A stretch of 64,000 nucleotides of DNA from Virgibacillus proomii (GCF_018916875.1 NZ_JAHLNO010000019.1:248001-312000); one strand, 5' to 3'; positions 19,072 to 28,819 are shown, counted from the first letter of the stretch. A program made the numbers and translations. Notes: a model not told the origin generated them from the letters alone.

Positions 19072-20376
19072 ATGATGAAGGCGAAGCAAACCGTTTATGT
19101 TAATGAGTTTACAGATGGAATTCTTGATCCCGCTCGAAAAATGGAATACGCGGTAAAAGATGGGGGATATATTGTTGCTAATACAACTCCGGGATGCTGG
19201 GGGCCTATGATTACTCCAGCTTTGAAAGGTGGTCATGAAGTAACGAAGCCTGTCTATGTTGAGGGGGCGGAGATAGGTGATGCAATTGCTATTCATCTTA
19301 AATCAATCGAGGTTACATCAATTGCTACTGCTTCTGGTAATGATAAGCCTGTAGATGGTCGCTTTAACGGTGATCCATTTGTTGCTGCTAAATGTCCAGG
19401 GTGTGGTACAGTTAACCCTGAAACCATCATTAAAGGAATTGGTGAGAAAGCAGTCCATTGTAAAAACTGTGATAAAGACATTACGCCATTTACATTTACA
19501 CATGCTTATACAATGGCATTTAATGATAAAAAAACGGTTGGGATTACTTTGAATAAAGCGGCTGCTGAACAGGTTGCAAAAGATGGAAAAAGCTACATGT
19601 CAATACCAGAAAATTCCATTCAAAATCCAGTTGTAACTTTCGCTCCTTATCAGATGCCTGGTACGATAGCAAGGTTACGACCATTTTTAGGACAATTAGG
19701 TACTACACCATCACGACCATTTCCTGATTCTCATAATGCGGGGGATTTTGGCCAATTTCTAATCGACGCTCCGCATGATTATGCCATTACGAAAGAAGAG
19801 CTGGAGGAACGAACAGATGGTCATATGGATATTAATCGTGTCCGTGCAGGTGCCATTGTAATATGTCCTGTAAAAGTAACAGGGGGAGGAGTTTATCTCG
19901 GTGATATGCATGCCATGCAAGGAGATGGTGAAATTGCCGGCCATACTACCGATGTAGCAGGGATTGTTAGTTTACAAGTAAATGTATTAAAAGGAGTAAA
20001 AGTAGACGGACCGATTATCCTGCCTGTTTACGATGATCTTCCATATTTGGCTAAACCGTTTACTAAAGAGGAAAAGCAGGGAGCACAGGTATTAGCTGAA
20101 CACTGGCAAGTTGCTGAAATAGAAGAAATGTTACCAGTTTCCTTTGTAGGTTCAGGTGCAGATTTAAATGAAGCAACAACAAATGGTATGGAACGAGCAG
20201 CTGCGTTTTTTAATATAACTGTTCCGGAAGTAATGAATCGTGCTACGATTAATGGCTCGATTGAAATCGGACGTCATCCAGGTGTGGTTACAGTTACATT
20301 CCTTGTTCCTGAAAGCTATTTAAATCATAAACACATATTTAATTTAGTAAAACACCAATATATGGATGTGCTTTAG
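19072..20376 (+). CDS. acetamidase/formamidase-family amidase
   Basis: 434 aa, GGAGAG ribosome site 8 bases before the ATG at 19072. Hydrolyses short amides to acid plus ammonia. Family marks: GCWGPMITPALKGGHEVTKP, IGDAIAIHLKSIEV, HNAGDFGQFL and GGVYLGDMHAMQGDGEIAGH (metal/active-site region). It carries an insert with four Cys (CPGCG...CKNCD, about residues 105-136) that should form a zinc ribbon. The adjacent downstream DNA holds a relic of a membrane protein also found beside an amidohydrolase at 47 kb, hinting that uptake and hydrolysis of amides were once linked here. Confidence 0.9.
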   Translation: MMKAKQTVYVNEFTDGILDPARKMEYAVKDGGYIVANTTPGCWGPMITPALKGGHEVTKPVYVEGAEIGDAIAIHLKSIEVTSIATASGNDKPVDGRFNGDPFVAAKCPGCGTVNPETIIKGIGEKAVHCKNCDKDITPFTFTHAYTMAFNDKKTVGITLNKAAAEQVAKDGKSYMSIPENSIQNPVVTFAPYQMPGTIARLRPFLGQLGTTPSRPFPDSHNAGDFGQFLIDAPHDYAITKEELEERTDGHMDINRVRAGAIVICPVKVTGGGVYLGDMHAMQGDGEIAGHTTDVAGIVSLQVNVLKGVKVDGPIILPVYDDLPYLAKPFTKEEKQGAQVLAEHWQVAEIEEMLPVSFVGSGADLNEATTNGMERAAAFFNITVPEVMNRATINGSIEIGRHPGVVTVTFLVPESYLNHKHIFNLVKHQYMDVL

Positions 20377-20654
20377 TCAATAGATAGGATATAGCAGAAG
20401 ATATTTAAGAAACTGAAATTTAGTAGCATAATAGACTGGTAGGTCAAGCTGGATTAGAAGGATAAAACAGCACAAAAGGCTGCACAAAAAGTCACCTTAT
20501 ATGACACATTGGCAGCCCCTTTCAAATATTTCCTTGACAATACTAGCGATGAACCTTACGTCAGTTGAATGTTCTACTACCAATAAAAAGTTTTCATTTC
20601 TATATCTAGCGATTTCTCTACGCATTCATAGTCAAGAAGGTCATGGCAACACTT

Positions 20655-20845
20655 TTAATTATCAACCAAAAATAGACCAAGTTGTGCAAGAATCGCGCTT
20701 CCTGCATATGTTCCTGTAAAAAAAAGAGGGCAACGATAGCAATTTTCCAAGAGGTATTTCGCAAATCAACTTTTCGATTGGCAACTGAAATACCGGCAAA
20801 TGTAAGAATTGGTGTTGTAATGGATAAGAAATAGTGAATAGTTGG
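20655..20845 (-). pseudogene. relic of DUF3100-partner membrane protein (C-terminal part)
   Basis: Minus-strand conceptual translation gives ITTPILTFAGISVANRKVDL, then a frameshift at a T-run, then TGTYAGSAILAQLGLFLVDN and a stop. This closely parallels ITTPILAYAGISIGRSWTDF and TGTYLGSALVAEIALR of the intact protein at 47007-47462. Only about 60 codons remain. The frame break and missing N-terminus show it is dead. The neighbouring 20377-20650 stretch has nothing I can identify. Confidence 0.75.
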
Positions 20846-20977
20846 GAGCGTCCGTTTTAAATATGTAAAAAAAGAGTTGTTTTATTTCGAATATGGAAGT
20901 TCATGTATTTTAAGACCTATGCATTCAACGAGGTGCAGTATTGCGCATAGAAAAGTAAAACATGGAAATAAATATAA

Positions 20978-21020
20978 GAGCTTGCAAGTAAATCTTTTCA
21001 TCGATTTATTTGCAAAGCTC
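20978..21020 (-). terminator. terminator of the first butanediol-type dehydrogenase gene
   Basis: On the minus strand GAGCTTTGCAAATAAATC pairs with GATTTACTTGCAAGCTC, giving a long stem about 35 bases past the stop at 21057. The following sequence is AT-rich rather than a pure T-run. Confidence 0.55.
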
Positions 21021-21056
21021 CAATTTAATTAGTATTCTACCATATTAAAAGATTGC

Positions 21057-22106
21057 TTATTTTTCCCCACTTAATTCGACGAGGATTTTTGCTTGTGACT
21101 TATCGTTAGTTAGTGCTTCAAAGCCTTTATCAACAATATCATCTAATTGAATTTGATCTGTAATAACTGATTGCGGCTTTAATTGTCCAGTTGCCATTAA
21201 ATCAATGGTTTGTTGGAACGACGTAGGTGTATAGGCAATAGTTGATGTTACTTTTACACCTTTATTCGTTAATTGCATTGGATTCCACTCAATAGGTCTA
21301 GCGAAAATAGAAACAATTACCATTGTCCCACGTGGCTTCGTTGCTTCTATTGCTTGTTTGAAAGTAGGAGCTACTCCAGCAACTTCAAAAGAAACGTTGA
21401 CACCCTCAGGAACAATCTCATAAATAGCTTTTACGGGGTCCGTATTTCCCGAATTAATAATATGAGTTGCCCCAACTTCTTTTGCCTTTTTTAATCGTGT
21501 TTCGGAAAGATCGAGTGCGATTACTTTACTTGCCCCAGCTGCTCTAGCTGCAATAATGGTTAATAATCCAATTGGACCAACACCAAACACAGCAACCGTA
21601 TCGCCAAATTTTAAGTCGCCCTCTTTAACTGCTTGGACAGCCACAGCTGTAGGTTCTACCAATGCACCATCTTGTAAGGTTAATGGCTCCGGTAATCGAT
21701 ATACGTTATTTTCCGGAACATTGGCAAATGATGTAAAACCTCCATCTGCATGTAGCCCGATAAAAGAGAAACCGTCATACGGATCGAGATCTTCTGACTT
21801 TTCACCATGAGTTATCGTCGGGTTTATTGCAACACGATCACCTGGCTTGAACTTGGTTACCTTAGCCCCAACTTCTTCTACTACTCCTGCGAACTCATGT
21901 CCCATTGTAAGTGGAGCTTTTCCTCCAGCTAAAGCGTCTGGCTGCTCTGTTGGAATAAATACTGGACCTTCTACGTATTCGTGTAAGTCACTGCCACATA
22001 TTCCCGCCCAGGCAACCCTTACTTTCACTTCTGTCTCTTTTAAAGGTTTTAAATTTACTTCCTCAATTCGAATATCTTTTTCTCCATGCCATACTGCAGC
22101 TTTCAT
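21057..22106 (-). CDS. bdhA: zinc-dependent (R,R)-butanediol-type dehydrogenase, paralog 1
   Basis: 349 aa medium-chain dehydrogenase, interconverting acetoin and 2,3-butanediol in characterised relatives. Catalytic zinc ligands: Cys in AWAGICGSDLHEY, His-Glu in MGHEFAGVVEEVG. The structural zinc lobe is absent or reduced. Rossmann motif VFGVGPIGLLTIIAARAAGA with the NAD-selecting Asp in IALDLSE. Closely similar along its length to the gene at 22510, from which it is separated by 400 bp; both are on the same strand with separate leaders. Substrate by analogy only. Confidence 0.88.
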   Translation of the reverse strand: MKAAVWHGEKDIRIEEVNLKPLKETEVKVRVAWAGICGSDLHEYVEGPVFIPTEQPDALAGGKAPLTMGHEFAGVVEEVGAKVTKFKPGDRVAINPTITHGEKSEDLDPYDGFSFIGLHADGGFTSFANVPENNVYRLPEPLTLQDGALVEPTAVAVQAVKEGDLKFGDTVAVFGVGPIGLLTIIAARAAGASKVIALDLSETRLKKAKEVGATHIINSGNTDPVKAIYEIVPEGVNVSFEVAGVAPTFKQAIEATKPRGTMVIVSIFARPIEWNPMQLTNKGVKVTSTIAYTPTSFQQTIDLMATGQLKPQSVITDQIQLDDIVDKGFEALTNDKSQAKILVELSGEK

Positions 22107-22430
22107 AAAATTTTCTTCCTCCCAAAAGTGTTTTTATATTATTCTCTCAGTCCTATCTTAGCGCAAAATGATAAAACATGACATTTTTTTGCATAAATCG
22201 ACAATTTAATTAAAATTTCGGAACAATTTATATATAGAAAAGAGAGCGACTTATATATAGATATTTATTTGCTTCCTAATAAAACTGGCAGGAAAATGTC
22301 AGCATAATTATTGATTTATGGATAGATGATAGTAATTTCTGCATGATTAGAAAATGAAAGAGGCAATTATATCAATAACCTAAATTGGCTGTTAGGATCC
22401 GCAGCAACATTTTAAAGACAAATATAAAGA

Positions 22431-22478
22431 ATAAGAGCTTGCTATTAGCCACCTGAATGACTTCTAGAAAGCTCTTAT
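22431..22478 (-). terminator. candidate terminator below dehydrogenase paralog 2
   Basis: Inverted repeat ATAAGAGCTT (22431-22440) / AAGCTCTTAT (22469-22478), 30-40 bases beyond the stop at 22510, with a large loop. The rest of the 22107-22509 gap shows no gene. Confidence 0.4.
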
Positions 22479-22509
22479 CATCTGGTTAGATCGTTATTTT
22501 AAAGTGTAT

Positions 22510-23559
22510 TTATTTTTCGCCGCTTAATTTAATTAAAATTTTTGCTTGGGACTTATCGTTGGATAACACTTCAAAACCTTTATCAACGATATCCTCAAGT
22601 TGAATTTGCCCAGTAATGATAGATTGCGGTTTTAATTGCCCGGATGCCATTAAATCAATGGTTTGTTGGAAAGATGTAGGCGAATAGGCGATGGATGAAG
22701 TAATTTTGGCACCTTTTAAAATTAACTGGATTGGATTCCATTCAATAGGTCTAGCGAAAATAGAAACAATTACCATTGATCCGCGTGCTTTTGTCACTTC
22801 AATAGATTGTTCGAATGTTGCTTTTACTCCAGCAACTTCAAAGGAGACATCAACTCCATCAGGGACAATATCGAGAATAGCTTTTACAGGATCTGTATTC
22901 CCTGAATTAATAACATGTGTTGCCCCAACTTCTTTTGCTTTTTCTAAGCGAGCTTCTGAAAGATCCAGTGCAATTATTTTACTTGCTCCAGCTGCTTTTG
23001 CCGCAATTACAGTTAACAATCCAATTGGACCAGCACCAAATACGGCAACCGTGTCACCAAATTGTAAATTTCCTTCCTTTACAGCCTGAACAGCAACAGC
23101 TGTAGGCTCAACTAACGCACCGTCTTGCAAGGTTAATGGTTCTGGCAAAAGATACACATTTTTTTCTGGAACATTAGTAAAAGACGTAAACCCGCCATCC
23201 GTATGCAATCCTATGAAGGCAGTGCCATCGTAAATATCAACATCTTCTGATTTATTTCCGTAAGTAATGGTCGGGTTTACTGCTACGCGATCACCTGGCT
23301 TAAATTTGGTTACCTTTGCGCCAACTTCTTCAACAATCCCTGCAAACTCATGCCCCATAGTCAATGGAGCTTTATCTCCGGTTAATGGAGAGGGTTCGTC
23401 GACTGGAACAAACACAGGTCCATCTTCATATTCGTGCAAGTCACTTCCACATAAACCTGCCCAGGCAACTTTTACTTTTACTTCTGTTTCTTTTAATGGT
23501 CTTAGTTCTCGTTCTTCAACTCGAATGTCTTTTTTTCCATACCAAACAGCTGCTTTCAT
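22510..23559 (-). CDS. zinc-dependent (R,R)-butanediol-type dehydrogenase, paralog 2
   Basis: 349 aa from the ATG at 23559 (AGGGGG 8 bases upstream; the longer frame start at 23583 precedes that site). Same motifs as its neighbour: AGLCGSDLHEYEDGPVFVP, MGHEFAGIVEEVG, VFGAGPIGLLTVIAAKAAGA and LDLSE. It differs in scattered conservative substitutions, so this is an old tandem duplication rather than a recent one. It may have a different diol/ketone preference or expression. Confidence 0.87.
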   Translation of the reverse strand: MKAAVWYGKKDIRVEERELRPLKETEVKVKVAWAGLCGSDLHEYEDGPVFVPVDEPSPLTGDKAPLTMGHEFAGIVEEVGAKVTKFKPGDRVAVNPTITYGNKSEDVDIYDGTAFIGLHTDGGFTSFTNVPEKNVYLLPEPLTLQDGALVEPTAVAVQAVKEGNLQFGDTVAVFGAGPIGLLTVIAAKAAGASKIIALDLSEARLEKAKEVGATHVINSGNTDPVKAILDIVPDGVDVSFEVAGVKATFEQSIEVTKARGSMVIVSIFARPIEWNPIQLILKGAKITSSIAYSPTSFQQTIDLMASGQLKPQSIITGQIQLEDIVDKGFEVLSNDKSQAKILIKLSGEK

Positions 23560-23767
23560 TGAGTGACCCCCTAATAATATCACAAATATTTTTATTTTAA
23601 CTACAACTAAATAGTAGCCGATATAATTGTGTAGCGCTTACCTTTTCTTGAAAGTACGAATTTTGTCGAATTTTTTTAACTGTTTGTTCACAGAAAAGAA
23701 ATTAAATGTTCAATATTTCACATTGCTTTTGAATAAAGTGTTAATTGAGGAAAAAATTTCATTTATT

Positions 23768-24118
23768 CCGAAGTTGGGAGAGACCGCCCCGAAGTTGGGA
23801 GAGACCGCCCCGAAGTTGGGAGAGACCACCCTGAAGTCGAGAGAGACCGCCCCGAAGTTGGGAGAGACCGCCCCGAAGTTGGGAGAGACCACCCTGAAGT
23901 CGAGAGAGATCGCCCCGAAGTCGGGAGAGACCGCCCCGAAGTTGGGAGAGACCGCTCCGAAGTAGAGAGAGACCGCTCCGAAGTCGGTAGAGATCGCCCC
24001 GAAGTCGGGAGAGACCACCCCGAAGTAGAGAGAGACCGCCCCGAAGTCGGTAGAGATGGCCCTGAAGTCGGAAGAGATCGCCCCGAAGTCGGAAGAAAAA
24101 ATCCCGCAGTCGGGAGAA
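23768..24118. repeat. 21-bp tandem repeat array, about 16 units
   Basis: Consensus unit CCGAAGTTGGGAGAGACCGC plus one C, with GTT/GTC and CCGCCC/CCACCC variants; units at the right end are more diverged. Because 21 is divisible by three, open frames exist on both strands (for example PKLGET repeated), but none has a start with a ribosome site, so I do not call a protein. It lies between the terminators of dapA and dehydrogenase paralog 2's upstream region. Confidence 0.9.
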
Positions 24119-24130
24119 CGTAACTAATTA

Positions 24131-24170
24131 TAAAAAAACAAGGAAATCTCTATTTCAAATAGAGATTTCC
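24131..24170 (-). terminator. dapA terminator
   Basis: GGAAATCTCTATT / AATAGAGATTTCC perfect stem (24142-24170) followed on the minus strand by TTGTTTTTTT. It lies directly after the dapA stop. Confidence 0.85.
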
Positions 24171-24189
24171 CGTTGATCATTTTTTACTA

Positions 24190-25071
24190 TTAACATGATA
24201 TAGCATCAAGCTTCAGAATTTGTTTTAAGCTGGTGATTTCTTCATTCGATAACGGAACCATAGGAAGTCGGACATTTCCGACAGCGATCCCTTTTAAATT
24301 TAGAGCAGTTTTAACTGGAGCAGGACTTGGTTGAGCAAATAATGCCTTCATTATCGGCAGCGAGTTTTGATGGATGGCAGCACTTTTCGTAATATTTCCT
24401 TGAAGAAATTGATCCATCATTGTTTGCATTTGCTTACCGATAATATGCGATGCTACAGAGACAACACCTGCTGCGCCAATCGCTAGAGCTGGTAATGTCA
24501 GACTATCATCTCCACTATATAAGGAGAAATCATTCGTCGTTCGTCGGATAATTTCTGCCATCTGATCCAAATCACCGCTAGCTTCTTTTACCGATACGAT
24601 ATTATCTATTTGTGAAAGGCGAACTGTCGTATCAGCACTTATATTAACACCAGTTCTTCCGGGAACATTATACAATATGACTGGTAAACGTGTTTGTTCA
24701 GCAATTGCTTGAAAATGTAAAAAGATACCTTCCTGAGAGGGTTTGTTGTAATATGGTGTAACAAGCATAACGGCATTGACACCAATTTGTTCCGCTTGTT
24801 TGGTTAGTTCTATTGATGATTTTGTATTATTGGAACCAGTTCCAGCAATAACCTGAATTCTTCCAGCTGCAGTTTTAACAACATGTTTAAATAAAGCCAA
24901 TTTTTCTTCGTTGGAAAGTGTTGGAGATTCTCCGGTTGTACCTGCAACCACTATGCTATCCGAACCGTTTTCAATTAAATAATTTACTAGTCTTTCTACA
25001 GCCTGAAAATCAATATTTTTCTCATTGTCAAATGGGGTCACCATAGCAGTAACCACTTGGCCAAACTTCAT
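24190..25071 (-). CDS. dapA: 4-hydroxy-tetrahydrodipicolinate synthase
   Basis: 293 aa. Condenses pyruvate with aspartate semialdehyde, first committed step of lysine/diaminopimelate synthesis, in the cytoplasm. Pyruvate-binding GTTGES, catalytic Tyr in VILYNVPGRTGVN and Schiff-base Lys in IVSVKEASGD. Full length for the family. It is monocistronic: a lysine riboswitch and terminator precede it and a strong terminator follows. Expression should fall when lysine is plentiful. Confidence 0.95.
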   Translation of the reverse strand: MKFGQVVTAMVTPFDNEKNIDFQAVERLVNYLIENGSDSIVVAGTTGESPTLSNEEKLALFKHVVKTAAGRIQVIAGTGSNNTKSSIELTKQAEQIGVNAVMLVTPYYNKPSQEGIFLHFQAIAEQTRLPVILYNVPGRTGVNISADTTVRLSQIDNIVSVKEASGDLDQMAEIIRRTTNDFSLYSGDDSLTLPALAIGAAGVVSVASHIIGKQMQTMMDQFLQGNITKSAAIHQNSLPIMKALFAQPSPAPVKTALNLKGIAVGNVRLPMVPLSNEEITSLKQILKLDAISC

Positions 25072-25126
25072 TACTTCACACCCTTTTTTAAATAATGTTT
25101 AGGTGAGAAGGCCATAAGATTTTACG

Positions 25127-25160
25127 CAAAAAAGCAGCAACGACGACATATCGCTACTGC
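25127..25160 (-). terminator. riboswitch expression-platform terminator
   Basis: Minus-strand GCAGTAGCGATATG / CGTCGTTGCTGC stem followed by TTTTTTGCG, between the lysine aptamer and dapA. It is the expected off-state hairpin. Confidence 0.8.
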
Positions 25161-25186
25161 TTGAAACAATTTAAAAGTTTCAGCGT

Positions 25187-25357
25187 CAGATAGCCCTCCA
25201 TATAGTCACCTATATGACAGTTCTGTACTTATTCAATAGCAGAACCAGCTATAGAAACAATGGGTTTTCCATAGCTTCGGCGAAATCCCCTTTTCACTAT
25301 TTTCAAAGGATCTCATTATCCTCCAATAGTGTACTCTTGAATGCCGCACCTCTATCC
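25187..25357 (-). ncRNA. lysine riboswitch (L box)
   Basis: Read on the minus strand, the aptamer starts GAGGTGCGGCATTCAAGAGT, the conserved P1/loop-E region of the L box. It continues with AAGGGGATTTCGCCGAAGC (core), GCTGGTTCTGC, ACTGTCATAT and closes with GGAGGGCTATC. These words occur in the order of the known lysine aptamer. It precedes dapA and is followed by an intrinsic terminator, so transcription attenuation by lysine is expected. Confidence 0.9.
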
Positions 25358-25669
25358 ACATTTCAACATAATATTGAAACAGGAAGTAATTCAATTGCCT
25401 GTACTATAGCAGATTTTCGGTCATTATGCAAGGAGATTCCTGCTTTATTATTATTTTTTTGTCAATAAAAAAGGATACTTTCTTAGCTTAGAAATTAATT
25501 CAATATCGTTAAGAAATAAGTATAAGTACAACTCGAGCGGGTCTTTCTGGAGCCAAGCTTGTCGTACAGGCATTTAAATGATCAAGCTCGATATGTACAA
25601 AAGTGCGCGGCGATTTAGGTCTACAAACACATCATGAATGATTGTCAATAATGTGATGAAACACAATTA

Positions 25670-27142
25670 TTATGTTTTTGTTTGTCGGAAATATTTGGGA
25701 GAGGTATTTGTTAATCGTTTAAAAACACGAGAAAAATAATTGGGATCTTTGAAACCTACTAAATCGCTAATATTTTGAATGGATTCATTTGTGTTACGTA
25801 ATAATTTTTTTGCTTCGTTTATTCTATATTCATTAACTAACCTTTTAAAAGGCTTTTCTTTAGATGATAATAAGTGACTTAAATAGTTTGAGCTTATTTC
25901 CAATTGATTGGCTACATCTTCTAAACGAAGATACTTATTTCTAAAATGATGTTCAATATAGCGAATCGATCGTTCTACATAATTAAAATCTCTCTTTTCT
26001 TTTTGAATTTGGGAATAATTAATAACGTTGATACAAAACAAGATAAATTCCTGAACAATTGTATAGAGGATTGGACTGTTTAAAATAATTTGAAACATTC
26101 GGTGATATTTATTTTCAATGTCTTCTATTTTTGCTAGTTTGTAATTATTTATAAAACGTCTGATTTGCGCAAGAATACTAGTAAGCTGGATTCTAACAAT
26201 TTCCGGCTCAAGGTATTCGTGAAACGGGTTTGTAAATTGCTTGTACAAATAATCTTTAATCCCTTCAATATCCCCTTTTTCCAGACTCTCCATCCAGAAG
26301 CGTTGTTCCGTTGAAGTTAAAAATGGATCAAACGATATAAATTTATTAAGTTCGTCAGATAAAAAAACCTGGTTAAATCCTTTATAAAAACGCATATGAA
26401 GTATATTTTTTGTTGCTACATATGCTTGCTGCAAATTATCGCTCTTGATGTAGCTATTATGAATAGCGATATTAATATTGGAGTCAAATTCTTCTTTCCA
26501 TAATTGAATCATTTTATAGGCCTCTGTTTTTAGCGAATTGATTGTAAACGAATAATTCGTGTAAGCTAAACAGACTACTTTATTCCGAAGCGGAAAAAAC
26601 TCTGCAGCAAAAGGAAGATTAATTTTATGTAACCAATGGAATAAATCGATCGTGTACTTTGAGCATTCTGCCTCGATTAGTAAAAAATAAGGTTGAATAG
26701 AATCTGTTAATGGCGATTTGATAAATAAGGAATGGTATATTTCTTGATTTCTTGAAAAATAGGTATCAGAATGATGAACTTCAGTTTGTGATGCATTTGT
26801 TAGGGCCTTCATTAATTGATTTAGATTTAATGGCTTAACTAGTAAAGATTTGCTTTCTAGCTCAATTGCTTGGTAAGCCCGCTCAAATACAGGCTCTGCT
26901 GTTATCGTGATTAGTCTTTCTGAAAAACGAAATACATTAATAGAAAAGGATTCAAAATTTGTATTGGATAGAATTTCTAGTTCTAAAATAACCACATGAG
27001 GTTTAACTTTACTTAATAACATATTTGCCTGTTTGATGTTTTCAGCATGATAAATATGTTGAAAAGGTAATTGATTGGAGCGGACAAACCACTCTATTCC
27101 TGTTCTTTCCGTAGTATCTCTATCGATGATTAGTATATCCAA
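25670..27142 (-). CDS. AraC-type response regulator with altered phospho-site
   Basis: 490 aa. N-terminal CheY-like receiver (about 1-118) has D7/D9 and the conserved Lys103 of LVKPL. At the phosphoacceptor place, however, it reads VVILELEIL with Glu54 instead of Asp. A central region of about 250 residues, also seen in YesN-like regulators, has no recognised motif. A C-terminal AraC double HTH (about 385-485) has RLEDVANQLEISSNYLSHLL and SDLVGFKDPNYFSRVFKR. No sensor kinase is adjacent. It is divergent from the YjiH/CoA-transferase/dehydrogenase operon, which it probably controls. Not phosphorylated normally, or constitutively active, is an inference. Confidence 0.88.
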   Translation of the reverse strand: MDILIIDRDTTERTGIEWFVRSNQLPFQHIYHAENIKQANMLLSKVKPHVVILELEILSNTNFESFSINVFRFSERLITITAEPVFERAYQAIELESKSLLVKPLNLNQLMKALTNASQTEVHHSDTYFSRNQEIYHSLFIKSPLTDSIQPYFLLIEAECSKYTIDLFHWLHKINLPFAAEFFPLRNKVVCLAYTNYSFTINSLKTEAYKMIQLWKEEFDSNINIAIHNSYIKSDNLQQAYVATKNILHMRFYKGFNQVFLSDELNKFISFDPFLTSTEQRFWMESLEKGDIEGIKDYLYKQFTNPFHEYLEPEIVRIQLTSILAQIRRFINNYKLAKIEDIENKYHRMFQIILNSPILYTIVQEFILFCINVINYSQIQKEKRDFNYVERSIRYIEHHFRNKYLRLEDVANQLEISSNYLSHLLSSKEKPFKRLVNEYRINEAKKLLRNTNESIQNISDLVGFKDPNYFSRVFKRLTNTSPKYFRQTKT

Positions 27143-27478
27143 AGTATTAACCTCCTTTAGGGATGTTTAAAAATCAACTATAAAATTCCACAGCGAATGT
27201 ATTCATTATTTTGTCTCGGGAAGATTCTGGCATGTGTAGTAATAAACAATTATCTTGCAAAACGGCAGCATGCTTATTCACCCATGTTTTGAATAAGTAC
27301 TTTAATATTAAGTCCTATTAATATTAAATATTTGCTATTTTTAATAATACAATAGGTTCATTTAATTAAAAATAATACTAGAATTTGTAGATAATTCCCT
27401 ATGTTAATAATATCAGAAAAAATATAATAGAGAAAATAATGAAATATGTAAGCGTGTAAATAATTGAGGGGGCCGTGT
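27143..27478. other. divergent promoter region, no gene
   Basis: AT-rich spacer between the AraC-type regulator and the YjiH-like gene. It contains runs such as TTAATATTAAATA but no repeat copy and no clear promoter that I would assign. Confidence 0.4.
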
Positions 27479-28801
27479 ATGGAAAATATAGAAGCACAAA
27501 TCGAAAGTTCAGCAACAAATAAATTCGCTAGTTGGAAATTTGTGTTGTTTAGTTTATGTGGGGTTTTTTCCTTTTTTGTTCCAATGACAATTTATGGAAA
27601 AACATCTATTTTGCTTGATCATATCGTAAGCGCTATTGAATCACTTCCGAATCTATTTATCCATAGTTATATTATTTTAATTCTATTTCTCGGGGCAGTT
27701 TATCCAATCATGAAGAAAACTTGGAGCTATAGCTTTATTGATGTCATGTTTACTTTGTTTAAAATTGCTGGTTTTATATTTGGAGCGATGCTTATTTTTA
27801 ATGTAGGACCAGCTTGGCTGTTTGAACCTAACTTAGGGCCATTTTTATTAGAAAAACTAATTATCCCTGTAGGAATTTTGATTCCAATCGGAGCGATGTT
27901 TTTAGCCTTGTTAGTCAGCTATGGACTTTTAGAGTTTATTGGTATTTTTATGCAAGCGATTATGAGACCGGTTTTTAAAACTCCGGGCCGTTCTGCAATT
28001 GATGCTGTGGCATCATTTGTAGGCAGCTATTCCATTGGGTTGTTAGTAACGAATAGAGTATTTACTCAAGGAAAGTATACGATTCGCGAAGCAGCAATTA
28101 TTGCAACTGGTTTTTCTACCGTCTCTGTGACATTTATGATTGTAATTGCCAACACATTGGATTTGATGAATCATTGGAATTTGTACTTTTGGCTATCGTT
28201 AATTATTACTTTTGTTGTAACGGCAATTACAGTAAGGATTTGGCCTTTAAAAAATATGAAGGACACATATATTTCAGGAAAAGGGGATCCAGAAGTAATT
28301 ATTAAAAAAAATAGATTACGGTATGCATGGAAGGAAGGAGTTTACGCTGCAGATCAAGCACCTAAATTCATAGTAAACATAGCTTCTCATTTAAAAGAAG
28401 GCCTTATTATGACAATGAATACATTACCTTCCATTATGTCTGTTGGCTTATTAGGTCTCCTTTTAGCCTACTATACTCCTTTATTTGACTGGGTAGCATA
28501 TATTTTTCTGCCTGTTACATGGGTTCTTCAAGCACCAGAAACTTTATTAACCGCTAAGGCTGCTGCTATATCAATTTCGGAAATTTTTCTGCCTTCTTTA
28601 ATCGTCGTAGAAACAGAGCTTGCTACTCGTTTTATAGTTGCTGTATTGTCCGTATCATCTATTTTATTTTTCTCGGCAGTAATACCTGTCATTATATCGA
28701 CTGATATTCCAATCCCGATATCAAAGCTGGTCATTATTTGGTTCCAAAGAGTTGTACTTACATTAATAATCATCATACCGCTAGCTAAATTGCTATTTTA
28801 A
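27479..28801 (+). CDS. YjiH/nucleoside-recognition (Gate) family membrane protein
   Basis: 440 aa from ATG 27479 (GAGGGGG upstream). Polytopic inner-membrane protein with about 9-10 hydrophobic segments. Two similar Gate-like halves are marked by PGRSAIDAVASFVGSYSIGL and by the late region PETLLTAKAAAISISEIFLP. Family members are putative transporters or channels of unknown substrate. Here it begins an operon with a CoA-transferase and an acyl-CoA dehydrogenase, so uptake of a carboxylate used by those enzymes is a reasonable guess. Confidence 0.75.
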   Translation: MENIEAQIESSATNKFASWKFVLFSLCGVFSFFVPMTIYGKTSILLDHIVSAIESLPNLFIHSYIILILFLGAVYPIMKKTWSYSFIDVMFTLFKIAGFIFGAMLIFNVGPAWLFEPNLGPFLLEKLIIPVGILIPIGAMFLALLVSYGLLEFIGIFMQAIMRPVFKTPGRSAIDAVASFVGSYSIGLLVTNRVFTQGKYTIREAAIIATGFSTVSVTFMIVIANTLDLMNHWNLYFWLSLIITFVVTAITVRIWPLKNMKDTYISGKGDPEVIIKKNRLRYAWKEGVYAADQAPKFIVNIASHLKEGLIMTMNTLPSIMSVGLLGLLLAYYTPLFDWVAYIFLPVTWVLQAPETLLTAKAAAISISEIFLPSLIVVETELATRFIVAVLSVSSILFFSAVIPVIISTDIPIPISKLVIIWFQRVVLTLIIIIPLAKLLF

Positions 28802-28819
28802 GAAGGAGGAATGGTTGTT

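Noticed and set aside
20501-20719. 72-codon plus-strand frame
   Set aside because: It overlaps the minus-strand relic of the membrane protein, which explains the sequence better.
23627-24018. 112- and 102-codon frames over the 21-bp repeats
   Set aside because: Same reasoning: periodic sequence without start signals. Kept as a repeat, not a gene.
23768-24118. CRISPR array
   Set aside because: Units are contiguous with no unique spacers, and no cas genes are present in the window.
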